Assembly: GCA_018398805.1 (NCBI GenBank)
Contig: JAGFBZ010000850.1
Location: forward strand, 682,001-746,000
Origin: Hirundichthys speculiger
Lineage: Eukaryota; Chordata; Actinopteri; Beloniformes; Exocoetidae
Direction of reading: 5' to 3'
Length of the DNA stretch: 64,000 nt
Program-made: the position numbers and the translations under genes
Shown: positions 46,764 through 59,618 of the stretch, one piece after another
How the letters are laid out: each line of letters starts with the position of its first letter
How positions within the stretch are numbered: position 1 is the first letter of the stretch
Notes under the pieces: model-generated
The model's input: only the letters and a program-made list of their open reading frames with translations
Databases searched by the model: none
What the model was told of the DNA's origin: nothing

Positions 46764-47956
46764 GATTTTGTGATTTTGATGATGAGTGTGAAATAACTCT
46801 CTGGGTTCTGCAAACATTAGTAAAAAGTCAATTTGTTGAGGAAATTAGATGACAACCTCTGCACTCTTGTTTAAAACATGACAATAGATGAGAATGAATA
46901 AAGTAGAGTTATCATTACTTTAGACTGTGTCTACAACTGAACCAGATGTAAAGATTACATTCATAAAGAAAACACAATATGAATCCTCAACACAGCACGA
47001 CTACATCAGATTGTCAAAATTATCAGATGACTTATGATATTTTCAGTCGTTGTTTCAAATGCATTTCCTACTTTCTGTTTTTGAAAGAGCATTAGTGTTT
47101 ATCATGTATTAGTCTGAAGAGATGAAAAAAATTTTACATGCACATTAACTCAATGGTATCATGGAAGAGTTCTAACACATTTACAAACTACAGACGTACA
47201 TAAACCACAGGAAGTACCACAGTTGGAATATGCTGGCATTATATCTTCTACTTTATACAGTATATTGTAGTGACATTAATGAACCGGGGACTACAGTTGT
47301 GTTTAAACTGATCAGATTTTGTCCACACTATCATGCCAGAACCAGATGAACAGTTTTTCTGCTGGTACAAGGCCACTGGATCTTTGTGAGGTATCAAGCA
47401 AAGGAACCACAAAAAAGATGCAGCTAAACTAAAAGACTTATCAGCAGCAAGGTATGGTACAACAGATCTTGAAACCCTGAATGAAAACAGACACTGAAAC
47501 TCAATCTCAGTCTTGAATTGTCAGAGCTAATTAGCAGCATTAAAGTGAGTCAGCAATGTCTGACATCAATATCGTCACAGACACTAACACATACAGTCCA
47601 TAGACAGCTACGCAGGCAAAAATGCTTTTTTAATAAACACCAATTTGCCGTTTGTCAGTTTAGTTAAAGATAAAAAAAAAAATGAAATTGAAAACAAATG
47701 ATTTTCTGTTTGAAGAAGACAAACATGGAAAAGTTCATTGCATCTTGCTCTTTGCAATTCGTTAACCTGAAAGAGTCAACTATGGGAGAAACCTTCAGAG
47801 GTAAGTTAGCTTCATGTGTTTTGCAGATTGTTGAGGGTATTTTGCATGTTAAGAGAGAATAACTGCACTGTGGACGGTCAAGAAGGGCAAATGTGACTTT
47901 ACATGAAATGAAAAAGCTGTCTGCTTATCTTTCTGCAGTTTCCATCACATTTGTTT
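46764..47956 (-). other. Downstream flank and probable 3'UTR of fhdc1
   Basis: The stop of fhdc1 is at 47957-47959. An AATAAA hexamer overlaps the stop itself (47956-47961), too close to be a usual signal. The next candidate on the transcript strand is ATTAAA at 47629-47634, implying a 3'UTR of roughly 330-350 bases. Nothing else is recognised. Confidence 0.35.
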
Positions 47957-50131
47957 TTATTTCCAGCTTGGCTTTGTGATTCTGCTGGATGTCAACAAGT
48001 CTTTAGGCGTCACCGACTTTTCAGAAAAGCTGCTCGTCTTTCGAATATCCTCCCGTGGTGTAGGTGGAGGGGGAGTCTCACTACGATACGTGCTACGGCT
48101 GGCCACTTTTACACTTTGCACCCGTCGTAGGCTTGTTCCTCGTGGCTTCTCCTCACTGGTGTCAGCTGTAGGTGACCCTCTACTCTGCTTCGCAGATGCT
48201 TGTCGACCGAGGAGTGAGGGGCTGCGAGACGGTGTTGAGGGGACAGATGGGTGGTGCAGCTCCTTTCTGGTCCTGGAAGTTGAAGCTACAGTGTTCCGAG
48301 CAAAGCTGGGGACGTCAGAGCTGTTTTTTGTACTGTGTGTCTGGGAGGTGCTGTTCTCAGAGGAAGCTCCAACTTGGGTTTGCACCTGGGCAAGGGCTCT
48401 CATGGTGGAGCGGCACATCTTCTCCTCGGGGGCAGGCTTGGGGATATTTCTCAGGGGCTTTGCATTTGGCTTGTGAATAGAAGCTTTTCTCGGCATTGAA
48501 TCACGCGCCCACCTCGAAATACTGCCCGTGACGCCACCCGCCCTTTGTACTTTTGAGTCATCGGGAGGCAGACTTGAGTGTCGAGGAGGTCGTGGTGTCT
48601 TGTCGCTCCTTCCTCTAGGCTGGGGTGCTCTGGTCACGGAGAGGTCCGGCGCGTCTCTCCGCCGTCATGCACCGACGGTCTCTCTCCTCGCTTGCTGCTG
48701 CCCGTCCTGTTGAGCTTGCTTATAGGCACAACTTTCCGCATGCCCTGACTCTCGCTGCTGGTCAGCATTCGCACTCCTCGACTTCCGCTGCACTTACTCA
48801 CTTTATTGTTCTTTGTGTGAACTGTTTTTTTACTGTTTCTCTGTGCGTCTTTCTCCACACCCTGTTTTCCTTCAGCTGTGTCACAGCTCTCTGTGTCCCA
48901 CTCTTCAGTATTAGCCGATGGAGCCAAAGATTCTGCACCCACAGATTTGGACTCCGAAAACTCGTTGACCGAAGCTGACAAGTCGTTAGGTGACATGGAC
49001 TCCAAATTAGAAGACAAAGAGCTTAAATCTTGCTGGATTTCCTGATCTTTGCTTCTGTCAGGTCTATAATGAAGCCCTTCTTTTGTTAGAGATGAGCTTT
49101 CAACTTCAGAATAATCCAAGATGACAGAGCAGTCTGTTTCTGTGCAGTCTAATACGTAAAACACTGGTTTCTTACTGGAAACAGGAAGTATCGAGCGGGA
49201 GAGGAGTATCACAGGTCGTTGAAGAAACTGTGCTGCAGTCCTCTTCTTCCTTCTCCTTTTCAGAAGGAGGAGAGACCCCTGCATGTAAGGGAGAATGTAC
49301 TTTACCTTCCCATTCGGCCTTTTGATCTGCTCTTTTCTCTAAAATATCATCGTTTTGAAGGCCATCCAGATTCTTGGGAGGTGACTGTCTCTCCTGTCCC
49401 AGCTTTGTCGCAGCAACATCCCCCTGGTTGAAAGACCGCATGTGGTGGCTGTTATTGTTGGGACTGGGTAGGTCAAAAGCTTGAGGACCTCGAACTAAAG
49501 TATGCTTCTCCACATTAACATTCATGTGGCCAGTAATTGTTGAGTTGGAAGGATGAGTTGACTTCTGAAAGACACTAAAGGAATGAGGCAGAACACTGCT
49601 CTCTGATAGAGATGCGTAATTGTTGTTATATGGGACCTGATCATTTAATCTGGAGGAGGAAAACCTTGCCAGAGGACTGATAGGTTCAGTTTCTGCATGC
49701 GGAGATGTCACATGTCTATTGCAGCCTAGCTCACGGCTGTCATCCTGGCCTAAAATCCAGGGGGTTGTCCTCCGCTGGACAGGACGGCCTGACCGAGGCA
49801 GGCTGTTGAACTTGTAATAGTCAGTGGGATTTCCTGTGCTCCCAAACAGCTCAAGGTATCCCTGGAGTTCTCGATCTGCTACGGAGGTCATGGTGTGACG
49901 GTGGCGGCGGGCGCTGGCAGAGCGTCCAAGTGAGTTGTGTGGACTCTGAGACCTCTTCTGGAAGAAGTCCAGAAGGCCCTCCTTAGTGAGCATTTCCACG
50001 TCGTTCTCGCTGCTGCTGCGGCCAAAGACACTGTTATGATCTTCACCAGCCGACCACGCAAAACGTTTCTCCTCCAGTTCCTTTAGACGCCTTTGTCTAG
50101 CTGCTTCCTTCAACTCTCGGTCCATATTGTC
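47957..50131 (-). CDS. fhdc1: fhdc1 coding exon 11 (long Ser-rich tail, stop)
   Basis: The acceptor is TTTTTTCAG. It starts [20 protein letters not shown] and ends KPSWK at TAA 47957-47959. The tail is read in three successive frames. Frame 1 (50131 to TAA at 49172) holds [18 protein letters not shown]. Frame 2 (about 49180 to TGA at 48634) holds [17 protein letters not shown] and MRKVVPISK. Frame 3 (about 48640 to 47957) holds [23 protein letters not shown] and SLRRVQS. Each has FHDC1-like blocks in the right order, so the exon is collinear with the family but disrupted by one extra and one missing base. Confidence 0.88.
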
Positions 50132-53100
50132 CTGAAAAAAAAAAATAAATAAAAACAGAGAGGTGGAGAACTTCAGAGATGCGTCCCACATGAACTCAAA
50201 TCGTGGAGTGGCCACTCAAACCTGAAGAGATCATTTCTTAACTGACCACTTCCAAGTGGTTGTAATGCTGGGTTAACATGATAACTCATTCATGGGAGGA
50301 ACACAGGATGCACATCTGTATTTGCTTTTAAACAGACTCTTTGTGACTGGTTTAGTCTTCACTCCACTGCAGTGTTGATACTTACAGAAATCTGACCAAA
50401 TACAATTAGTAACCACATTTTATTTATGCAAGTTTTGTCCTCGAGATTAGGACTTGTGATGAAGTTGACAGTATTAATGATGCATCAGTTGTTCCTCACA
50501 TTATTTCAAGACTTTGCTTATTTACACGGAGCGTCCAGGTGGTGAAATCTGCTGCATGAGGCAATTGGTGAAGGAAAAGAGTGTATTTGTAGTTACTGCA
50601 GTCTCTTCAGTGGTAATGTCTGTTCACTGCAGCAACTTCAAACAGCAAAGACATAAAATGACATTACAGAGACATTGCACATTGGAGAGCCTGCCAAAAC
50701 TTGAGGTAATAAGGAAATACAGTCCTTTATTTAAACTGACCTTAACTGCTTTGTTGAATTTGATGCAAAAGTCTTGAAAGATGCGGAAACACTCATCCAG
50801 CTTGAAGGTGTCCTTGTCTTCACAAAAGAAATCAATGAGAGAGCTTCCCCTCTTTACGCAGGTCCAGCCTGCGTCTCTTTAGGTCCTGAAGTGTCTGCGC
50901 TGAGCTCTGAGACAGGACATCAAACAAACATGCACCTTTTATTTCAGCAATCTACTTTTATCAAAGTAATTATCCGAGGCCATTGAGTCAGCAGCTTCCA
51001 AGGTGGCCTGGATCCAGCTTTCTATATATATGTGTGTGTGTGTGTAATCTATTACATAACTGCTGCTGCTTCACCTGCAGAAAGGGCTCCAGCTGCTGCA
51101 GTAACTCCTCATCTCCCTGAACCTTCTCCTCCAAGGATTTGATTCGGACGTACAAGGACGAAAACTCCAGCTCAATGTTTTCCACTGAAATTCTACACGA
51201 ACATGACAGACAGATCAGGAACACAAGCTTGTAATACTTATTGCATATAAAGTGGTGACACTGCTGACTGCAAATTATTTATATTTTTGCTGGATGCATT
51301 GTCACGATTTTAAAAATCCACACAGGAATGATGGGAAGTACAGTAGTGTATGAAGTGAGGAGAAGTAATCTTAGTTCAGTGGTGCACTGACATCATGCAG
51401 ACATGACCTTGTGAAGCTGACAGAGCCTGACAGAGTCACACCGTGACTGTGCGCATGACTCCCACAGCACTGCACTTAAGATAGATGTAAGCTTTGATAA
51501 TGATACTAGACTTTGCTGTGCCCATGGAGATATAAAACCTGCACAGCCACTATAAATATTTATGTAAACCTCTAGTAACGGAGTCTTTTTCAATTTCGTG
51601 GTTTTGGCCAGGGAGGGGTGTGGCTACTGAGAGTCCACTCTCGTTTTAATCATTTTCAGTCATTACAATCTTATTTCTAAGTTCTGGCCCTAAAATTAGC
51701 GGAACAGAGTGCACTTTATATTAGACTGCTTTTATGTCAGCCATGTTGCTGTAGACTAGTGTTTCTCAATTATTTTCTGCTTATTCTTGCTTATTTTCTC
51801 CCTGTTTGTAAAGTCACCCAAAGTGATATTGCTGAAGATTTTTTCCAGGCTGTTTGTGAGTCACCCTAACTAGTTCATCACAGGACACTATGCACAGCAC
51901 TGTGATGATGGAAATATTTAGACTGTTGAATGCCCTGTTAGAGTTAGAGCAATTTAGATGAAGCATTTATGTTAAAGGGGACATTCTATGAAGATATTTC
52001 ACTTTTTTTGTACTTTTCTCACAAGCGAAAAATAGTATGTGTCTAGAGCAGGGATTCCCAAAGTGGGGTGCGCGCAAGCTGCCTCTAGGCGGTGCGCGAG
52101 ATGAAAAATGTAATGGTGGTCTGATAATTTTTTTTTTTTCACACAATAAAGATGTGTAAATAAACATTTCCTTTAAATCAAAAACTGTAATTTTGATGAA
52201 TAAATAAATGCAGGGTATTCAAAATGCACGTCATCTTAAAGTGAAGCGTAGAAGAAGAAGTTATATTCTTCTACCACTGCATTTGCACCTAGCTTGTGGC
52301 CTCTACTTTATTAATTCTCGCAAATATGCTCAATGTTGTGTTATGATGACGGGTTGTGTTAGTTCCACGGTCATTTAAACTTGCTGCAATTTTTGTTCAA
52401 TGTTCAAAGTATTCTAACATTTTCCTCAACTTATCTGCTTTCTGCCACTGAGTCTGAGCATGTCATCCATCCTCTTTGCTCTTAAAAGTGGAAGCCTGCG
52501 CATAACTTTGTTTCATTATATTGGAACTGTGTTACAGTGTTTCAGTTTAATTCAAATGCGAGAGCGCATTGTTGTGATTATTATGTTATATGTGTGTTCT
52601 GGTCATTTTAGCATGAATAAACATGGCGACTTTAATATGGCTATAATAAAGCTTGTTGCGTTTTTTTTTAAGGGGTGGGGGATCGGGGGTGCGTCAACCC
52701 GGTTGAGACATAGAAGGGGGTGCGCGGCTAAAAAAGTTTGGGAACCGCTGGTCTAGAGTAACAACTGTGAGATATCACAAGCTCGACTCTTTGTTTTGCA
52801 CCTCCTGAAACTGAAAGTATGTAATTCATTGAGTGGTTCAGACTTTCAGGAAAGTCAATATAGCCTGCATCCCCATCTTTAGCTCCACCTGATTTCATAT
52901 TCTGCTGCCTGTCCTGTACCTTGGAGGTGGGTACTGCAAAACTAGAAAGGTGATATCAACAGAGGGACACCTGCAGAAAAAACGAGAGGCGACTCCACCC
53001 CCTTAAATAAGTTGCTACGAAGAGAGCAGTTAAAACACATTTGAAAAGGGAGCTGCTGTACTTTACCTTTGCTGTATTTTGATCAAAGCAAATCACACTA

Positions 53101-56100
53101 ATTTCATTAAGATCTCAGGAAAACTTTTGAAAAAGAAATGCTATCATATGTTTTCTTTAATATAGTGTTTTGTTGGCACATTACAAATGACTCTATATTC
53201 ATGAGATATTGTAAAATCTAAAATGGCCTCTTGGGACGGCATCTAATCGAAATATCTGGCCTTTTAGCTGTTAAGAGCTCTACGATGTTAAGCAGCTAGT
53301 CTCTTCTGTGGCTTTGCTGGTAGCATACTGAAGGTATTTCAACAACATCCCACTGCTGTGGAGCCAAACAGCAACATAAAAAAACTTAAAACTACTCCAA
53401 TAAAGCCACAAAGAGAAAAAAATGTAAAAAAAAAAAAAATGTATTTCTCTGTTTCTCATCATTGTCTTGTATTTATAGGTGAAGGTTAGGCATATTCTTC
53501 CTGTGGAGTTGTGAGTACATGTTATGTGAGGAACAAGAAAACTGTATTTTTTTTAAGATAATTTAACATCTTCTTGTAAATGAAGGATCAGTTTTCACTT
53601 GGCTTACCTGGCTGCAATCTGCACGTCCTGAAGCTTCTCTGGAAACTTAAGCAGCTTTTCATCTTTCTTTTTTGCCTCCTGTGTGAACAGAAATGATATA
53701 ATTTACATCCAAATGTTTGGGATTATACAAGGTAAAGTGGCACGCCTGCTGTGCTGAAGGATATATTCATTTTTGCTCAGTTATGTAATGGTTTGGTCTG
53801 ACAGTCTTGGCTCTTTGCTGTTTCCTGTCGCCATCTGTTGTCCACCTGCCCTCCCTTTATGGACAGAAGATGGATTTTGCTTTCTCAAGCACCATCCACG
53901 TGAGAGACTTCAGTCTCTGCGGTTGAAAGATTAATGTCTCCTGCTCCTTACTTTATTACTTGAGTTTTGTCCAGTTAAGCTACAGAAGCAGTGATGAAGC
54001 AAAGACTTTTCCAAACATGAAATACAGTATGTGCTGTCTTCTACAATTTGATAGGTTACTAAAATCTGTTTATTTCTAGTTGCTTTCACTCAATTGCAAA
54101 ATGTGCTTTAAAACAGAGGGCGGCCTTACTTCATTTAACAATACTTCAGTCTTTCGTAAATAACCCAGTGAAGAGCAGCATCTCCTGCTACTGTATATAA
54201 TGTGTGTGAGATTGTGGCAATAGTTGTGTTGATCAGTGTGTTAGGTTGTGCTGAATATGGAAATATTACATCTATGCTCAGAGACACATTGCTCAGATTA
54301 AGTGACAGAGGTTGAAAGATCAGAGTCGGAGAGAAAGTCTGGGACTTCAAGTGAGAGCACAAAGGACAGGAGCACATTTACTCACGATAATCCTGCTACT
54401 AGCAACAGTGTGTACAGTATTGTATACAGTAGAGGTTGATGTCATACATCTGACTGAGTAATCCTAAACATATGGTGATTGTGCAGAGCTTTGTCTTTCC
54501 TCAGGCCTCCTTTTACTGGGTAATACTGGATTAAATAGTATGGACAAACATAATATGCATAATATTGCACAAGCATAGATTCACGCACCATGGCGACAAA
54601 ATGAAGCAGATTCATCCCCGGCTTGTTGGCCTTGGTGTCAGCCAGTGAGAGGAGCGATGACAGTTTAAATCCTACAGCGTTTCCTGCATAGCCACCCTTT
54701 GACCAGAAGGACATTGGAAAGTGGTAAAAGTGACAAATCTCACAGAAACACAACAATGGATATGGATTAATGGATAAAGCAGATTTTTTCTTTGGGCAAC
54801 AGATCTCAGTAGGTATCTAAAAAAAAAAGTGTGAGTGAGGAAAATGTCAACATTTTGAAAAACGTTTTTGTGTCTTCGAGGAGTCCCTCCCTCGGTAGGG
54901 ATAAATGGGCTTGAAGAGGAAGGTCACAGACACAGTTAGAGAAGCTGGATTGGTATCAAAACAGAATAAACCCAGCCTAATAATTAAAGCCTAATGGACA
55001 CAGGAATGTGTTGTTGAAGTTTTACAGCTCTTACGGCGTTCATGATGTTCCCAGCCTGCAACACCAAATGAAGAATGGCATGAAGCTCCTCACAGCTCAT
55101 CAGCTCTGTAGGAAGAGATCAATATAAACTCAATTAGAGACTCCAGAACAAATTACAGTGACTCATTACACACTATTTCATTTCACGCAACTATACAGGA
55201 AATCTCACAGTAGTAATAATCTTTCCCTTACAGATTCATCCGTGGTTATATAAGAGTTCATTTTTTTCTGTTTGACCATCTGTCAGTAAGGGTGAATGTT
55301 GGAAGTTTTAATCTAATTGTATCATAAAAGATCCAATTAATTGTCTCGTGCAGTGCTTAGCTGATTGCCCTGCAATGCAGTGAAAAGGTCAAGGTACTGT
55401 AGAGGAGGGTTTTAAGAAAAATCCAACACAGCACAAAGAGACAAGTCTGTGTGACTCAGCTAAAATGACACAGTGGCTGAACTCCTGGTTGAAAAATAAG
55501 TTCAATAACTTTCTCAGTCACTTCATAGATCCCCAGAAAATCCTTGATGGTAGATGGGTCCTCTGTGTTCTCTCTGTAAGAATGTGTGAATGTTATTTCA
55601 CTGTTGATTCATGCAGTTAGGTAAAGCAGAACTTTTTTCATGAATATTCAAACCTGCCGCTCTGCTCAGCAAGTAAGATAAAGCTGATGTCTTGCTGAAA
55701 AAATGCAGAGTAACTGTTGAGTGAAATAAATAAGAAACAGAATAGTTTGCAGTCTTGTAAAATAAATTATGAAATTTGAAATGTATTTTACATACTAGAA
55801 GACATGACTTCTTTTTCCATTCTGTCCCCACACAGTTTTACTTTTGTTAAGAACCTCTCACAGCTCAAATTTCTGGGTCACCTGTCTGAACAAGTCTGTG
55901 TGTGTGTGTGTGTGTGTGTGTGCACACGCAGGTGGGTGTGTTTGTAGGTAAAAGAGACAGTGTGTCATTACGTTTAGTGGCAACACGGACGACATCAATC
56001 TCGTGGCTCATCACAGCACAGGAAGGGAAAAACTCTTCCCGGAGGACCATGGCCTCAATCCGAACATCAAACCTGTCAACAAAGCAGAAGGTTCAAATAC

Positions 56101-59100
56101 GATGAGACAGAAAAGAGCTGACTGACTCGTATGTTCTAGTTGTAGGTTCTAGTCATTCTTTCAAACTATGTCTATATCCACGTTTTGTGACCGTCCGTAT
56201 CAAAACATAACATTACAGTGGTACCTCTACTTATGAACGTTTCTACATACTAAATTTTCAGGTTACGAAACGCCACAAGCGTCCGAGCTGCTCTGCCATT
56301 GGTTATCGCTTAGCATCTTCCTGGCATCCCATTGGCTAGGAGGGCCCCTTGTCTGTATGAGCGTAACCCAGAAACCCAGGTAAACGAACAATTTTTACCT
56401 CCGCCAAGGAGGTTATGTTTCTGCCTGCGTTTATATGTCTGTCTGTGTTCAAGATAACTCAAAAACTTATGGATAGATTTTAATGAAATTTTCAGTAGTT
56501 GTTGGACATGTGAAAAGAAAGAACTGATTTCATTGATGTGATCTGGAAGAAATCCTGGATTCTGGATCACTTTCAGATTGTAGATAATTGTTGCGCTTGG
56601 TGGAAGTCTGGGCTCTCTGAGTGCTTTTCTAGTTCTAACATGTATTTATTACATGTTTTTATGTCATTTCATGTATTATTTAAAATTTATAAAAAAATTA
56701 TGTTTAAATTTTGGGGTGCTTGGAACGGATTAGGGCATTTACATGTAAAACGCGTCTCTGCTTACGAAATTTTCAGGTTACGAAACTACTTCCAGAACCA
56801 ATTAAATTTCGTAAGTAGAGGTATCACTGTACGTAAAATTAAATTAATACATTTGGGGAACCTGAACAATCAAAAATCTTGCCCAAGGTTACTCTGACAT
56901 GCAGACTGGGAAATTGCAGATGAAACCAGCGACCACTCTCCCACACCCACTCTACCTCCTGAGCACTAAGGGGAGCCACACACTTTCAGACCCCTCAATA
57001 CTCATATCAAAATGTTTTGCACCGTTGTTTTAATGACAGGATGTACTATAAAAGGATAACTTGTTTCTTTCATTTCAATGGACAAAAGCTACACTTTGAT
57101 CCACTCATTCTGCTAGACTCTTCAATGATTACAATTAACCCAATACCCTGCTTCCACTACTTGCAAGAAGATGGTTGGGTAAGTAAATTTTCCTAGTCTT
57201 AGGGAAATATACTGTAGAAATCAACATTGCATTATTTGAAATTTTCACACACCACTACAAAGCTCTGTACTACACAGAAAATTTCAGAATAAACCCTCCA
57301 TCCTCCACTAACTGCCAAACCACTGACTTCACTTCTGCATAGAGTGTTTAACCATTGAAATCAACACACCGTGGCACCTGGATTAAGAGGTACATAAAGG
57401 AATCAACCAGTGTCAGCTTGTCTGGATCTCCTTTAAATGCCTGAAGTTTCTTGATCTGCAGAGAAAATCAAAAGAAAGAGGAAGTTAAGCAGAATCTATT
57501 GTTTTTAATCTTCATTCACTGTCTTTGATCATCATTTATTCTATTCATACTTTTATACAAGCCACCCAGACAGATACAGGAAAAGGGTAAAACAAAACAG
57601 AGACCTCTTCTGTGTCAGGTAGGAGCTTGAGCAAGTCTTTGAGCAGCTCTGCTCCATAAATCTTTCCCTCTCCTTGTCGTATATCTTCAACAATGGAGTG
57701 GTTGGGCCTGAAAGACAGATTTTGGTAAGGTCAGTGCTAAATTGCACAGGTGCTGTCTGTGAATGCCGACTGCCCCTGAACTTGCATCCTGTCTGGCATG
57801 ATGTCATCAACAGGCAAAGTAGCAATGTTAAGAGGTATACCAATGAAATGAAATCACCCTCTCCGGGCAGTTATACATGTCTTGTCCAGTTTCCATATGT
57901 GATGCTGTGATCTGAACAGATTTAAATCTGCAAGCTCAAAACACAAACTGAACTGTACAAGCATTAAACAATCCCTTCTGTAAATGTCCTTATAGATTAA
58001 ATGTGTTTTTTATTTCTTTGTACACCTATGAATATTAATTCTGGGTGTGGAGTCCTGCATCACGCCTGGCATTCCCTTGTAGTTCAGAGGGAAAAAAAAT
58101 ATTGTGGTTTGTCTGTTAGAATGGTGAGTAAATGCAGTTCTCTTTTACTCAGCATTTGATGGTCACACATGAGCTTCGAGTAGCGCAGAAAGCAGGTATC
58201 AAGAAGGGAAATAAATTCAAAGTGTTCTTGTACTACTGCAAATACATGTTAGGTTATAGTAAAAGCAGAAACACCTCGAGAAATATGTTGAGAAGACAGG
58301 AGGTATAACTGATACATTTCTGCCTGTCTCTCCTTGCAACCATAAGCAGTTTCTATCGATTCAAGTTAATGAATTAATAGTGCGGTAAACAACTTGTACA
58401 ATGTTTTAAGTGCACGTATGTATTTCTTCATAAATACAATCCACAGCAAAAAAAGAAAAAAAAACACATTCAGGTATAGGTACTTTGTATGAAAACTAAA
58501 TTTTGTTTCAAATAAAAACATTGAGAAGTTTTTACTAGGAAAAACTCGCATGGCCTTAAAATGGTCAACATCTACACAGCATATTTATTTTGCAAATGAA
58601 AACAGGTGCATCAACTGATAAAAAAAAAAAAATGGCACAAGATACCACAGCTAGGAACCAGTAAAATGATCTGTAATCTTAATCAGGGTGATTCATATTC
58701 ATGCCTTTGGCTTGTATGCTCCTGATATCAATGTACAGTATATATGTGCTCCAATAGTCAGACTTTTGACCTTATTCTAAATGAAATTTACCCCAGATTT
58801 ATAGTATTACTGAACAAAGCAACTGCAAGTCCCTTTTCGGATCATAGTGTGTGTGTGTGTGTATATATATATATATGTGTACAGTATATAAAGAAATATA
58901 TTGGACAGTGTAGTAGTCTGTAGTGTTTGAAAAGAAATACCATGACATAAAAATTAAATAAAATAAAAAAACACCAATCATAAATAAACACTCCCTTCGA
59001 TGAGGTCATTGGAGAAAGGCTCAGTCAAATGTCATTAAAATACAGTGGAAAGGCATGCAAATAGACTGTCATGGAAACAGACACGTAACTCACTTACTGC

Positions 59101-59575
59101 ACTCTGGTCTTACAACCAGTGTCACAAATGCTAAGAAGTGTCAAATGCATTTTGAGATTTCTGGAGCAAATTAATTTTAAACAACAGCCTGAAGTACTCT
59201 TAACAGACAATGCACACAAAATAGGTCCGTAATGACCATCAGTTATAGTGGGTTAAACGCATTTTATTCAGGTAGGCACTAAAACACAAATTAAAAAAGT
59301 AATATCAATTAATTGTATGAATCCTGTCCAAGACTGGCAGCAGCTCATATAGTACATATATAAGATTCAACAATCTAAACACACAAATACACAAAAACAA
59401 CAATACAAAACTAAGACTGTGGTCTCTTAACAAAAGTAGACATTTCTACCAACACATAAAACCAGCAACATATTATATACATAATAAATCACAAAACCAA
59501 GCTGAAACTTACTTCTTAAACTGCTTGAGGAAAATGCCCACATTCATCCCCCTCTTTGAGTCAAGGATGCTGATC

Positions 59576-59618
<43 letters not shown>

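Noticed and set aside
47956..47961. AATAAA overlapping the fhdc1 stop codon as poly(A) signal
   Set aside because: It would leave almost no 3'UTR. It is more likely a chance match from the TAA stop context.
47976..48476. 166-codon plus-strand open frame
   Set aside because: Antisense shadow of the fhdc1 exon 11 coding sequence.
55499..55578. Minus-strand exon-like segment (TTACAG then [20 protein letters not shown]) between fhdc1 exons 5 and 6
   Set aside because: Exons 5 and 6 join directly in phase and match the FHDC1 order without it. Adding it breaks the frame, and it has no good donor.
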